Of a stretch of DNA of 37,677 nt, positions 1-9,219 are shown piece after piece (positions within the stretch are counted from its first letter, which is position 1; the number at the start of each line of letters is the position of its first letter). Under the pieces are notes generated by a model, which had not been told where the DNA came from, made no database searches, and saw nothing but the letters and a program-made list of their open reading frames with translations. The stretch comes from Gemmatimonadota bacterium (GTDB taxonomy: Bacteria > Latescibacterota > UBA2968 > UBA8231), in assembly GCA_018673255.1 (NCBI GenBank), contig JABHDC010000167.1, positions 1 through 37,677 of the forward strand. Direction: 5' to 3'. Position numbers and translations under genes: made by a program.

Positions 1-380
1 CACAGATCAAAAGGACGACCCGTGAGCCGGTGCCACATGTAGCAGATCGGTCCGGCGCGAACGAGCTGGCCGGCGATGACGAAGTCAGGTCGGTTTCGCA
101 CAAGCCACCAGCAGGCACGCCAGGTAGCGGCAACGAAGGCAAATACCTTACCCAGCGTTCCGGAACCGCCAGCAGCAAATCGCAGCGTGCACACCGGATG
201 CTCGGCATCAAAGTCGAGATCACCCGCAGCCGAGGGGGCCAGTATCGTGCAACCCTCGTGGCCCGAGATGCGCCAGAATCTCCCGAGTACGTGAGCGATC
301 CCCCCCACGATGGGGGGATAGTCGAACGTGATCAGCAGCGATCGCTGCCCCTGCGGTTGTTGCGGTGGCGTCGGGGGCAT
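1..380 (-). CDS. GT4-type glycosyltransferase, N-terminal part (truncated by window end)
   Basis: Reading the minus strand from the ATG at 378-380 gives 126 open codons running off the left edge. After a Pro/Gln-rich start comes a hydrophobic strand followed by DYPPIVGGIAHV, the donor-independent N-terminal Rossmann motif of GT4/GT-B glycosyltransferases (usual form: PP..GG...). Further on, strand/helix alternation ends near FVIAGQLVRAG, which fits the N-terminal half of a GT-B fold. The family transfers sugars from activated nucleotide sugars to lipids, polysaccharides or small molecules at the cytoplasmic membrane face. The ATG lies one base after the TGA of the upstream hybrid kinase, so it is probably translationally coupled and co-transcribed with it. 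The donor-binding C-terminal half lies outside the window, so the substrate cannot be guessed. Confidence 0.75.
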   Translation of the reverse strand, partial: MPPTPPQQPQGQRSLLITFDYPPIVGGIAHVLGRFWRISGHEGCTILAPSAAGDLDFDAEHPVCTLRFAAGGSGTLGKVFAFVAATWRACWWLVRNRPDFVIAGQLVRAGPICYMWHRLTGRPFDL

Positions 381-381
381 G

Positions 382-2973
382 TCAGGGGCGGGGCCGATCG
401 AGGACCTCACGAACGCGGCCCACCAGAGACTTCAGCGAGAACGGCTTCTCCATCAGATCGTCTGCCCCCTCGAAGTCTTCCAGGCCGGCGGGGACGCCGG
501 TGATGATCACGATTCGCACGGGTGTGTCTTCGGCCCGCAGTTGGGCGAGCACTTCCCGTCCGGACATGCGAGGCATCGAGTGGTCCAGCAGGATGAGGCG
601 GATGTCATCGCGGTGCGCCCGGTAAGTCTCCAGGCCACTCTGGCCGTCCTCAGCCTCCAGAACGGCGTAGCCGCGACGTTTCAGCATGCGGGAGGCCGTG
701 GTGCGGACCATTTCCTCGTCATCGATGATGAGGATGGTCTCCTGGCCGCCATCCACGTCTGTGTCCTGGGTCTGTGCCATGGGTTCGTCTGCCTCTACGA
801 TCGTCATCGGTAGGTATGCGGAAAATCGGGCGCCCTGGCCCGCCTCGCTGTCGCAACGCAGCCAGCCGCCGTGGTCCTGCATGATGGCAAGTGCCGTCGA
901 TAATCCAAGGCCGGTGCCACGGCCGACAGCCTTGGTGGTAAAAAAGGGATCGAAGATCCGCGACCGTGTCTTCTCATCCATACCGGCCCCATTGTCGGAC
1001 ACCTCCATCCGCAGAAAGTGCCCCGGATCTATTCCATCCGACGTCTGGGTGCCATCCAGTTGGACCTTTTCCAGCAGGATTCCGATTCGGGGCTGTGCCG
1101 GCTCTGCCTCCTCCACTGCATCGCGCGCATTGATACAAAGATTCAGCAGGACCTGTTCCAACTGCATCGGATCGCCGATGACTCGGATATCAGCGTCGAT
1201 GTCCAGGTGGATATCCAGGTCGATTCGACGATCGAAGGTGCGACGGCAGATTGCCTCCACGTCGTTGAGGATGTGAAGAGGGTCCGTGCTGGCCAGATCG
1301 CCTGGTTGGTTCTGGCGTGAATAGAGCAGCAGTTGGTGGACCAGATGGGCCGCCCGCCGCGCCGCATCCAGGGCTCCCTCAATGAGTTCATTGGCCTCGC
1401 TGCGCTCAGTTTCTAGCATAGCCAGATCAAGCTCGCCCACCATCGCCTGCAGCAGGTTGTTGAAGTTGTGGGCGACGCCGGCCGTCAGCTGCCCCACGGC
1501 TTCCATTTTCTGAGCCTGTTGCAGTTGACGTTCCTTGACCGCCAGTGCCCGCAGATCTTCCAGCCGCCGATGTCCTTCGCCGATGGTTGTAGCATAGAGC
1601 CAGAGGGCGTCGATGATCTCAGGAGGGAAGGCGTCTTCCCGTTGGCTGTTGATGGCCAGCGTCCCGGTGCTGAAAGGGATGTCGATTACGCTGCGGATGT
1701 CGGCTTCGAACAGAACGGGCAGATCGCCACTGCGACGCATCTGGCTCTGGTCACGACGATAGATGGCATCCTGTGTGCGCAGAGCTTCGGTGACCGGGGC
1801 AGGGATTGGCGAATCCTGCATGGATTCACTGAGCCCGGGGCCAATGCTGTAGGAGTAAACCTGATCGTCTCGGACCAGATTCAGGCCACACCCGGCGCCT
1901 TCCACGAGCCCGCCGATCTCCTCGGCCAGCGTCGTGACGACACGGGTCCAGTCGCTGTCCCGTTCCATCTGGAGAATGCTGTTGCGGACGCGCTCGACGC
2001 CGAGTCGGACACGGGCCGCCGCCTCACTGGCCCGAATCCGGGCGTAGAAACGTGCGTGCTGGATGGCGATGGCCGCCTGATCCAGCAGTGGCCTCATGGC
2101 CCGGATGTGCGCCAGAAGCTGGTCCTGGTCTTCGGCGGCGGCCGCTGTGGCAAGGACCGCGATGACGTGATCTCCGGCTTTGACGGGAAAGAAGATACTG
2201 ACGCGAATGCGGGTTCCCACGTGGGCCATTGACTCGTCATTCGTGGTCGCACGCCGTGGCTCTTCGCCGCGCTCGAGGACAATTTCTCCCGTGCGTGCGA
2301 CCGTCGGGGTCGGGTTGTCCTCGGTGAGCAGGAATCGGCGACCATTCATGTTGCCATTGGGACGAATAGCCGAACCCGGGATGATACGTCCGTGTTCGTC
2401 CACCTCACGGACAAAACTTCTCTGCACCTCGACAAAGCTTCGCTGCTCATCGACGACGGCGATCATCAGACTGCGGAAAACCCCAGCCTGCACCAGTTCG
2501 CGGGGCATAGCATCGAGAATCTCTTCCAGATCAAGACTCTCCAGAACCATGCGGCCGACACTGGCATAAGCCTGCAGGAAACGGGACGTCTCCTGCAAGC
2601 GTTCAGCCTGGGCTTCACGTTCTGTGATCTCCTCGCGCACGATGATGGCGCCGCCCTGCGGCAGGGCGGTGACACTGATCTCGTGCAGTGTCGAAGTGTC
2701 GCCGTCGGCGCCGGTGGAGCGATGGTGCAGCGGGGGAAGACTCTGGCCGGAGAGGAATCCGAGGACCACTTCCCGCGACGAGAGGGGGTCGCCATCAGAG
2801 ACGGTCTCCCAGATTCGCCGGCCGAGGCAGGATTCGCGTGTCGTGTCGTGGCCCTGACGATGCATCGACCGGACACAGGCCTCGTTGATATCGACCACCG
2901 TGCCCTCGCCATCGACCAGTGTGGCCGGCATGGGCAGAGATGAGAACACGGAAGGGTAGTCGATGGGAGGCAT
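382..2973 (-). CDS. Hybrid sensor histidine kinase (PAS-GAF-GAF-HisKA-HATPase-REC)
   Basis: An 863-residue kinase with no membrane segment, so probably a soluble sensor. A PAS domain occupies about residues 5-120 and two GAF-like modules about 125-315 and 320-475. The dimerisation/phosphoacceptor helix carries the H-box AGVAHNFNNLLQ (His502). The ATPase domain shows the N-box NLCINARDA (about 611-619), the DNGAGMD box (about 660-666) and the F/G2 region with FDPFFTTK and GRGTGLGLS. A C-terminal receiver domain (about 745-860) has the acidic pair DD751-752, phosphoacceptor Asp797 and Lys843. The HNFNNLL type of H-box is typical of kinases whose receiver is attached at the C-terminus. Autophosphorylation at His502 and transfer to Asp797 follow from the family. 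The output partner is not nearby. It lies 3 nt after the phosphoesterase gene and 1 nt before the glycosyltransferase gene, suggesting one transcript. Confidence 0.93.
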   Translation of the reverse strand: MPPIDYPSVFSSLPMPATLVDGEGTVVDINEACVRSMHRQGHDTTRESCLGRRIWETVSDGDPLSSREVVLGFLSGQSLPPLHHRSTGADGDTSTLHEISVTALPQGGAIIVREEITEREAQAERLQETSRFLQAYASVGRMVLESLDLEEILDAMPRELVQAGVFRSLMIAVVDEQRSFVEVQRSFVREVDEHGRIIPGSAIRPNGNMNGRRFLLTEDNPTPTVARTGEIVLERGEEPRRATTNDESMAHVGTRIRVSIFFPVKAGDHVIAVLATAAAAEDQDQLLAHIRAMRPLLDQAAIAIQHARFYARIRASEAAARVRLGVERVRNSILQMERDSDWTRVVTTLAEEIGGLVEGAGCGLNLVRDDQVYSYSIGPGLSESMQDSPIPAPVTEALRTQDAIYRRDQSQMRRSGDLPVLFEADIRSVIDIPFSTGTLAINSQREDAFPPEIIDALWLYATTIGEGHRRLEDLRALAVKERQLQQAQKMEAVGQLTAGVAHNFNNLLQAMVGELDLAMLETERSEANELIEGALDAARRAAHLVHQLLLYSRQNQPGDLASTDPLHILNDVEAICRRTFDRRIDLDIHLDIDADIRVIGDPMQLEQVLLNLCINARDAVEEAEPAQPRIGILLEKVQLDGTQTSDGIDPGHFLRMEVSDNGAGMDEKTRSRIFDPFFTTKAVGRGTGLGLSTALAIMQDHGGWLRCDSEAGQGARFSAYLPMTIVEADEPMAQTQDTDVDGGQETILIIDDEEMVRTTASRMLKRRGYAVLEAEDGQSGLETYRAHRDDIRLILLDHSMPRMSGREVLAQLRAEDTPVRIVIITGVPAGLEDFEGADDLMEKPFSLKSLVGRVREVLDRPRP

Positions 2974-2976
2974 CAG

Positions 2977-4104
2977 TCACTCGGCTTCGGTGAGCGACCC
3001 CAGAAATGGGGCGACTGTCCCTCGAAAGGGGGTTCGAAGCGTCGCGGTCCGTTGCGCCGGCTTGTACCAACCCTGTGGTGCGTGGTCGCTGGTGTGGAGA
3101 TAGCAGTCGATCCCCACCTCACGGCTGCCTTCTGTGAATGTGAAAAGTCGACTCATCGGCAGGGTCGTGATACCGGCATGATACTTGGTCACGGCAGCGC
3201 AGTTGACGAATGTCGTCCCCCACTTCTGTTCGACGTGAGATCGCCCGCCGTGCGTGTCATCCGGGTGGGTATGCGTGTGGGATCCGAGCCAGAGATCTGT
3301 GGCCCCTTCGTTTTCGGCGAGGTATCGCTCAAAAGCCTGTGCATCCGGCTTTCCATCAACGAAATACAGGTAACTGGCGCCCTCCGGCCCGCCGGCGGGA
3401 AAGTAGCCGTGATAATGGGACTTCCAGTTGCCATCTTCGTCACGCCGGAAGCCTTCCCATGGCCCGGAGGCGACTGTCGTCTCCTTCAGCATGTGATGGT
3501 GGGCACTGATGACGATCTCTTCTCCTGAGGCCGACGCGACCTGCTCCTGCCACCACTTGAAGGTCTCGCCGGTTACGGCACCTGCCGGATAACCACCACG
3601 CGATGCCCGTCCAACGGGTGGGCCGGAATCATTGCGGTCGCTCATCATCAGGATGAGGATGTTCCCCACGCGGAACCGATAACGTTCCCAGCTGCCCTCG
3701 ATCGGGTAGGGGCGACGACGCGCGTCGACACCGGAATGGGCGGTCGAGCGTCCTTCGGGGTCCACCCATTTGCGGTACCACCACTGACACGCTTCGTCCG
3801 GGCCCGATGCGTCGTGGTTCCCAATGAGATTGTAGAAGTGCTCGCGCGGGTGGCGGGTCGAGGCGGCGAACTGACGAACGACCTCTTCGCCCTCGTCATC
3901 CTCGGGTGGGCCCTGGCTGCCGGAGAGGTCACCCAGATGCAGTGCAATGTCCCAATCAAAGGGCGGGCCGCCCTCATGCCCGCCCTGTTCCGACTGCCGG
4001 ATCGCCTCAGCAAGACTCTCGCGGCCGTCGCGGCGCAGGTCCGTTCCCACATGGGAACACCCCATGACCCAGAGTCTGAACTGTCGATCTGCTTCGCTGT
4101 TCAT
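2977..4104 (-). CDS. Calcineurin-like metallophosphoesterase-family protein
   Basis: A 375-residue protein with the ordered motifs of the metallophosphoesterase fold: GCSHVG (15-20), HLGDLSG (56-62), GNHD (95-98), SAHHHM (200-205) and SHTHTH (275-280). The family hydrolyses phosphomono- or phosphodiesters with a two-metal centre. The first motif is normally Asp-x-His, but here it is Cys-Ser-His, so one metal ligand is replaced. GNHD and the late histidines are intact. No signal peptide is visible, so it is probably cytoplasmic. I chose the ATG at 4102-4104. A TTG three codons upstream is possible but less likely. The gene is divergent from the M16 peptidase across 95 bases and is the first gene of a minus-strand group with the hybrid kinase. 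The substrate is unknown. A catalytically altered or regulatory role is possible because of the first-motif change. Confidence 0.8.
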   Translation of the reverse strand: MNSEADRQFRLWVMGCSHVGTDLRRDGRESLAEAIRQSEQGGHEGGPPFDWDIALHLGDLSGSQGPPEDDEGEEVVRQFAASTRHPREHFYNLIGNHDASGPDEACQWWYRKWVDPEGRSTAHSGVDARRRPYPIEGSWERYRFRVGNILILMMSDRNDSGPPVGRASRGGYPAGAVTGETFKWWQEQVASASGEEIVISAHHHMLKETTVASGPWEGFRRDEDGNWKSHYHGYFPAGGPEGASYLYFVDGKPDAQAFERYLAENEGATDLWLGSHTHTHPDDTHGGRSHVEQKWGTTFVNCAAVTKYHAGITTLPMSRLFTFTEGSREVGIDCYLHTSDHAPQGWYKPAQRTATLRTPFRGTVAPFLGSLTEAE

Positions 4105-4189
4105 GGATGCCAATGAAGCGCGTCACGTTGCCGGGCGCCAGCAGGAGCCCCAAGTTAAGCGGTCATTCGCATCGCCACCTCCCGTCCTT

Positions 4190-4193
4190 GAGG
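4190..4193 (+). promoter_or_regulatory. Ribosome-binding site deciding the M16 peptidase start
   Basis: GAGG lies six bases before the ATG at 4200. The protein from this ATG starts directly with a lipoprotein signal peptide. An in-frame ATG at 4107 would add 31 residues in front of the signal, so it is rejected. Confidence 0.6.
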
Positions 4194-4199
4194 AATCTC

Positions 4200-7085
4200 A
4201 TGGGTCACCTACGTCTGCTTCTGTCGCTGATTGTCCTCGTCTCGATCGGCACGCTGAGTGCTTGTGCACCGACGGTGCCCGAGGCACCGGCCGCCCAGGA
4301 ATCGGCGCCCGCCACCGCCCTGGAAAAAGACCCGGATGTGCGCATGGGGCGACTGGCCAATGGCATGCGTTACCTGATCCGTCAGAACCAGAAACCCGAG
4401 CAGCGACTCGAACTGCGCCTTGTGGTGGATGTCGGGTCCGTTTTGGAGCGTGAGTCCGAACTGGGCCTGGCTCACTTCGCCGAGCATATGGCGTTCAACG
4501 GCACTGAGAATTTTGAGAAGCAGGAATTGGTCGATTACCTGGAATCGATCGGCATGCGCTTTGGGCCGGACGTCAATGCGTATACGTCTTTCGACGAAAC
4601 CGTCTACATGCTTACCGTACCAACTGACAGCATGGAGGTGGTCACCACGGCATTTCAGATTCTGCAGGACTGGGCGCAGGGCGTCTCCTTTGAGGCAGAG
4701 GAAATCGACAAGGAGCGGGGCGTCGTGATCGAAGAATGGCGCCTGGGGCGTGGCGCCGACCAGCGAATGTTCGACGAGCAATTGCCCGTCATTCTGCACG
4801 CATCCCGGTATGCGGACCGCCTGCCGATCGGCACCGTGGCAAATCTCGAGTCCTTTGGGCACGACACGCTGCGAGCGTTCTATCAGCGCTGGTATCGTCC
4901 GGATCTGATGAGTGTGATTGCCGTCGGTGATCTGGAGCCGGATGTCGTCGACAGTCTGGTGCGGGCTCACTTTGCAGATCTGCGCGCGCCGGCCGAGTCA
5001 GCCGATCGGACCTACTACCCGGTCCCAGATCACGCCGAGACGCTCTTTGCCATTGCCACCGACCCGGAAGCGACGGGGAACAGCGTAAGCATCTACTACA
5101 AACAGGACGTCCGACCGGATTCAACGGTTGATGCCTACCGGCGTTCCATGATGGAGTCGCTCTATCACGGCATGTTCAACCGTCGACTCTTTGAGTTGAC
5201 CCGAACCGCGAACCCAGCCTTTCTCGCCGCTGGATCCGGACAGGGGCGCTGGCTACGGACGAAGGAGTTCTACAGTCTCGGTGCCAGAGTGCAGAACAAT
5301 GGATTCGCTCGTGGGCTGGAGGCATTGCTTACCGAGGCGACCCGGGTTCGACGTCATGGGTTCACCGGCACCGAACTGGCTCGTCAGAAGAAGCAGATCC
5401 TGCGGTCGATGGAGCAGGTCTATCGCGAGCGGGACAAGACGCAGTCGGCTCGCTTTGCGTCCGAATACGTGCGTCACGTGCTGGAGGGAGAACAGATCCC
5501 CGGTATCGAGCGCGAACTGGAACTGCACAAGCAACTGCTGCCCACGATCAGTCTTGCCGATGTCAACGCGCTGGCTCGTCAATCGACGCGCACGGACAAC
5601 CGTGTGATCACCGTCAATGCCCCGAAAAATGAGCAGATCATCGTCCCTGACGCTCAGGAGTTGCTCGCTGCATTTGATGCTGTCGAAGCGAGTCAGATCG
5701 ATCCGTACGTCGATTCGGCGGCGGACAAACCTCTGCTTCCTGATGAACCTGTGGCGGGCGCGATCGTTGCACGGGATTCGATCCCCGATCTGGGTGTGAC
5801 CCGCTGGACACTCAGCAATGGCGTGCAGGTGACTCTCAAGCCAACGGATTACAAGAACGATCAGATCCTGTTCAGCTCCTTCAGCCCCGGTGGCCATTCA
5901 CTCGTGGAGGATGCCGACTACATGGCGGCCACCACGGCGACGGCGGCCGTGACGCAGGGCGGCGTGGGAAACTTCAACCAGATCGAGCTGATGAAGTGGC
6001 TCACGGGGAAGGTGGTCTCCGTCCGGCCGCGGATCTCGCAGCACGACGAGGGGGTGTTCGGTTCCGCATCTCCTGAGGACGCTGAGACCATGTTTCAGCT
6101 GATCTTCGCATACATGACCGCACCGCGGCCCGATTCCTCAGCCTACGAGGCCTACTTCACCCGCCTGTCCGCGGCGATTGAGAATCGCAGCTCGAGGCCG
6201 GAGGTCGCCTACAGCGACACGATCCTGGTGACCATGGCCCAGTACCACCATCGCGCACGCCCCTGGTCGCTCGAGTTACTCGGTGAGATGGATCTGGATC
6301 GCTCTGCGGCCATCTACAGGGATCGATTTGCCGATGCTGGCGATTTCCACTTCTACTTCGTCGGCAACTTCGATCTGGTCGATATGGAACCTCTGGTCGT
6401 GCGCTATCTCGGGGGCTTGCCCGCCACAGGGCGGCAGGAGTCGTGGCGTGATATCGCCATGGATTCGCCGCCCGATGTGGTGGCCAAGACGGTCCGTCGC
6501 GGGTTGGAACCCAAGAGTCAGACACGGCTGGCGTTTACGGGGGACTTCGATTTCGACAATCGTGCCGACCGGATTCACATCGAGATGATGGCCGAGGCCT
6601 TCCAGATCAAGCTGCGAGAGATCCTGCGAGAGGACATGAGCGGGACCTATGGCGTGGGGGTCAGCGCCTCGACGGGTCACTATCCGCAGGGGAGTTATGA
6701 GATCAACGTGAAATTCGGGTGTGATCCTGCCCGTGTGGAAGAATTGACGGACGTCGTCTATACACAGATTGATTCACTCAAGCTTGTGGGTCTGGATTCG
6801 ACGTACGTGGCAAAGGTCAAGGAGATCCGTCGTCGCGAACGGGAAGTCAACCTGCAGGAGAATGGATGGTGGCTGCGTGTGCTGGAGGGCGCGGACTACC
6901 ATCAGGTGGATCTGGCCGCCATCCTCGATGATACCCTCGTCGAGACGTTGACCCCTCAGGACGTGCAGCGAGCCGCCGGACGGTGGTTCAACACCGAACG
7001 GCATGCGCGGTTTGTCCTGATGCCACAGGACGATGCGATGCCCGAGCAGGGCCCGGCGTCGGCCGGAGAAGAGGGTGGCTCCTGA
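4200..7085 (+). CDS. M16-family zinc peptidase lipoprotein (PqqL/insulinase-like)
   Basis: A 961-residue protein. The N-terminus is a lipoprotein signal: a hydrophobic stretch ending in the lipobox LSAC (19-22), with Cys22 as the lipidated residue. The catalytic module has the inverted zinc motif HFAEH (92-96), with the downstream glutamate in ERGVVIEEW (about Glu173). A second, inactive M16-like half follows, beginning near LSNGVQVTLKP, so the length matches the two-module clamshell enzymes of the PqqL type. The family degrades peptides, usually in the periplasm. A GAGG ribosome-binding site at 4190-4193, six bases before the ATG at 4200, together with the signal peptide, favours this start over the in-frame ATG at 4107. 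The stop codon overlaps the start of the sialidase gene (TGATG), implying translational coupling. Probable location is the periplasmic face of a membrane. Confidence 0.92.
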   Translation: MGHLRLLLSLIVLVSIGTLSACAPTVPEAPAAQESAPATALEKDPDVRMGRLANGMRYLIRQNQKPEQRLELRLVVDVGSVLERESELGLAHFAEHMAFNGTENFEKQELVDYLESIGMRFGPDVNAYTSFDETVYMLTVPTDSMEVVTTAFQILQDWAQGVSFEAEEIDKERGVVIEEWRLGRGADQRMFDEQLPVILHASRYADRLPIGTVANLESFGHDTLRAFYQRWYRPDLMSVIAVGDLEPDVVDSLVRAHFADLRAPAESADRTYYPVPDHAETLFAIATDPEATGNSVSIYYKQDVRPDSTVDAYRRSMMESLYHGMFNRRLFELTRTANPAFLAAGSGQGRWLRTKEFYSLGARVQNNGFARGLEALLTEATRVRRHGFTGTELARQKKQILRSMEQVYRERDKTQSARFASEYVRHVLEGEQIPGIERELELHKQLLPTISLADVNALARQSTRTDNRVITVNAPKNEQIIVPDAQELLAAFDAVEASQIDPYVDSAADKPLLPDEPVAGAIVARDSIPDLGVTRWTLSNGVQVTLKPTDYKNDQILFSSFSPGGHSLVEDADYMAATTATAAVTQGGVGNFNQIELMKWLTGKVVSVRPRISQHDEGVFGSASPEDAETMFQLIFAYMTAPRPDSSAYEAYFTRLSAAIENRSSRPEVAYSDTILVTMAQYHHRARPWSLELLGEMDLDRSAAIYRDRFADAGDFHFYFVGNFDLVDMEPLVVRYLGGLPATGRQESWRDIAMDSPPDVVAKTVRRGLEPKSQTRLAFTGDFDFDNRADRIHIEMMAEAFQIKLREILREDMSGTYGVGVSASTGHYPQGSYEINVKFGCDPARVEELTDVVYTQIDSLKLVGLDSTYVAKVKEIRRREREVNLQENGWWLRVLEGADYHQVDLAAILDDTLVETLTPQDVQRAAGRWFNTERHARFVLMPQDDAMPEQGPASAGEEGGS

Positions 7086-8137
7086 TGCTGGAACAGAGTG
7101 AGTTGTTCATCTCCGGAGAGGGCGGGTGTCACACGTATCGGATTCCGGCGCTGGTGACCACGACCACGGGCCGGGTACTGGCTCTGTGCGAGGGGCGCCG
7201 AGCGTCGCGTGGTGACAGTGGCCAGATCGATCTGTTGCTGCGTCACAGTGACGACGAGGGGCGCACCTGGTCCTCGGTGCGTGTCGTGGTCAGCGAGTCG
7301 GAGATGACGTGCGGCAATCCCTGCCCCGTCGTCGACCGCCAGACGGGGCGCATTCTGCTGACATTCTGCAAGAATCTGGCCGATGGCCCCGAGTCGATGA
7401 TCTGTGAAGGCAAGGCACCACGTACCGTCTGGCTCACGTATTCTGACGATGACGGGGAAACGTGGGTTACGCCACGGGAGATCACGGACCAGGCGAAACA
7501 CCCGTCGTGGACATGGTATGCGACCGGTCCGTGTCACGGTATCCAGTTATCCACGGGTCGTCTCGTGATTCCCTGTGATCACATGATCGGTGTCTACCAT
7601 GACCGCCAGCGCGATCCCTACCACTCGCACGTCATCCTCAGTGATGATGGAGGCGAAACCTGGCGCGTAGGCGGGATCGTTGAGGAAGGGACGAATGAGT
7701 GTGCTGTTGCCGAAACGACAGACGGATCACTATACATCAACTGCCGCAACTATCGAGGCGAAAAACGGCGGGCAGCGGCGCGAAGTCAGGACGGGGGGGA
7801 GAGTTTCGGCCCCCGTGCCTGGGTCGATGACCATCCGGAGCCGATCTGCCAGGCTGCGATGGCGACCCTGTCCGCAACAGGGGCGGCCAGCGATCGGGTG
7901 CTGTTTGCCAATCCCGCCGATCGTGACACCCGGTCCCGTCTGACCGTGCGTCTCAGTGAGGATGGGGGGCGCTCCTGGCCCGTGTTGCGTTGCCTCTACG
8001 AGGGGCCAGCCGCCTACAGCGATCTGGCCGTTGTCGATGGCGGCCATGTTCTGTGTCTCTATGAGCGGGGGGCAGAGAATGCTTATGAGACGCTGACCCT
8101 GGCGCGCTTCGATGAGGCCTGGCTGAATGGTGAATGA
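7085..8137 (+). CDS. Sialidase-family (GH33-like, BNR/Asp-box) glycoside hydrolase
   Basis: A 350-residue six-bladed-propeller enzyme. It has the sialidase YRIP motif (18-21, Arg19 of the arginine triad) and Asp44 in a GDSGQID context, the expected acid/base residue. Glu205, Arg221, an arginine near 283-285 and Tyr311 (YSDL, the usual nucleophile) are also present. Asp-box repeats are seen at about 55-62 (SDDEGRTW), 120-127, 186-193, 234-241 and 291-298. Known members remove terminal sialic acids, and related ones act on other nonulosonic or deoxy-sugar acids. With no signal peptide, it should act in the cytoplasm. That fits removal of residues from an imported oligosaccharide better than attack on an outside polymer. 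The ATG at 7085 overlaps the preceding stop by one base. Its 3' end overlaps the next gene by 11 bases. Substrate specificity is inferred only from the fold and catalytic residues. Confidence 0.85.
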   Translation: MLEQSELFISGEGGCHTYRIPALVTTTTGRVLALCEGRRASRGDSGQIDLLLRHSDDEGRTWSSVRVVVSESEMTCGNPCPVVDRQTGRILLTFCKNLADGPESMICEGKAPRTVWLTYSDDDGETWVTPREITDQAKHPSWTWYATGPCHGIQLSTGRLVIPCDHMIGVYHDRQRDPYHSHVILSDDGGETWRVGGIVEEGTNECAVAETTDGSLYINCRNYRGEKRRAAARSQDGGESFGPRAWVDDHPEPICQAAMATLSATGAASDRVLFANPADRDTRSRLTVRLSEDGGRSWPVLRCLYEGPAAYSDLAVVDGGHVLCLYERGAENAYETLTLARFDEAWLNGE

Positions 8138-9200
8138 GTCATGGCGTGCCCGCCGCCTGGATGCCCATGGGCTGGCCGCGCCCGTTGAGGCTGAGGCAGA
8201 TTATGTCGAGTTATTCCGTCGACTTCAGCCCGTGGCGCCAGGGGCCAACTCGTATCCCGGTTCACCCCCGCGTCTCGAGTACCGTGTCGGGGGCCCTGAC
8301 GGTGACGATACCCGGCTGGCTGACGAACTGCGCGCGACGCACAAGCTGATCAAGGGGCGCTACTTCGGCGGCAGGGTCAGCTATGTATGGGTGGAGGATC
8401 TGGCCCTGTATCGGTCCGCCTGCCAGCGTCCGATGAACACGATCAATGATCGCCACGCGGCGGTGCTACGCGCCTTCGAGGTCTCCGGACCGCTGTCACC
8501 TCGGCAGCTGCGGGAACAGACGGGCATGGCCTATCGTCCGCTCATGGCGGCGGTGAATCGACTCGAAGAGGCTTTCCTGGTCTGCGAGGACCAGACCGAT
8601 GATGCCTGGGATCGCCCGCTGCATCTGTTCGAGCGCGAGTGGCCCCAGGCCTATGCGGCCAAGCAGGATCGGCTCGAAGCGCGAGAAGAGGTTCTCAGGC
8701 GCTGGGCGGCCGTCAATGTGTGGGTCTCTGTCGAGGGGGCCGCTGCAACGACGGGGTGGCCGAAGCGCGAACTGGCGAAGTTGCTGGGGAACCTGTGTGA
8801 GGAAGGGAGGTTGCGGCCAGTGGATGCGGTACAGGCAGACATGGGTGCACAATATCTCGTTGAGCCGCAATGTCTTGCCGGGCCGGATGGGGAGGAGATT
8901 CCGCCCGTTCCTCGCGCCGTCCGTGTGTTACATCGGGACGATCCATTCGTGCGACCACTGTTGCCGATGCTCAAGGCGCGCTACGAAAAACGTGAAGTAC
9001 TCAAGTATCTATTGATCGATGATGATGTGAGCGGCGCCGTGTGTGGTCACTGGCGCATCAGCCCGCACGATGTGGAAGATATCCTCGTCGACGACGAGGA
9101 GACGGCGCGCGACCGAAGGGAGGATGTGCTGACAGTGGTCACTGCCAGTTATCCGCCGCCGGAGCGGCAGATCCTTCATTACAACGGTGAGCCTATCTGA
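8127..9200 (+). CDS. Winged-helix protein related to the AlkZ/YcaQ (HTH_42) family
   Basis: A 357-residue protein built from at least two winged-helix-like segments: about 105-155 (LSPRQLREQTGMAYRPLMAAVNRL) and 190-240. A C-terminal part follows with DPFVRPLLP and then LLIDDDVSGAVCGHWR. The tandem winged helices plus a late DPF segment and a substrate-groove strand resemble the AlkZ/YcaQ DNA glycosylases, which unhook DNA crosslinks and remove alkylated bases. I do not see the family's usual catalytic Gln-x-Gln clearly, so enzymatic function is uncertain and a transcription-factor-like role is possible. It overlaps the sialidase gene by 11 bases, so it shares its transcript. The ATG at 8127 is preferred. 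The GTG immediately after it would make little difference. It converges on the PAS-GAF kinase gene, 19 bases away. Confidence 0.55.
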   Translation: MVNESWRARRLDAHGLAAPVEAEADYVELFRRLQPVAPGANSYPGSPPRLEYRVGGPDGDDTRLADELRATHKLIKGRYFGGRVSYVWVEDLALYRSACQRPMNTINDRHAAVLRAFEVSGPLSPRQLREQTGMAYRPLMAAVNRLEEAFLVCEDQTDDAWDRPLHLFEREWPQAYAAKQDRLEAREEVLRRWAAVNVWVSVEGAAATTGWPKRELAKLLGNLCEEGRLRPVDAVQADMGAQYLVEPQCLAGPDGEEIPPVPRAVRVLHRDDPFVRPLLPMLKARYEKREVLKYLLIDDDVSGAVCGHWRISPHDVEDILVDDEETARDRREDVLTVVTASYPPPERQILHYNGEPI

Positions 9201-9219
9201 GCCTGGGGCGTAGCCTCTC

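Noticed and set aside
30..503. Plus-strand open frame at the left edge
   Set aside because: Low-complexity Arg/Gly/Ser-rich translation opposite a glycosyltransferase with clear GT4 motifs.
1468..2232. Long plus-strand open frame opposite the hybrid kinase
   Set aside because: It mirrors kinase codons and shows no domain; the minus-strand protein has intact kinase motifs throughout.
4105..4199. Promoter pair in the phosphoesterase/peptidase divergent spacer
   Set aside because: No -35/-10 pair with acceptable spacing could be picked by eye in either direction.
6983..7084. Upstream start extension of the sialidase gene
   Set aside because: It would overlap the M16 peptidase gene by about 100 bases; the ATG at 7085 overlaps the stop by one base and gives the expected N-terminus.
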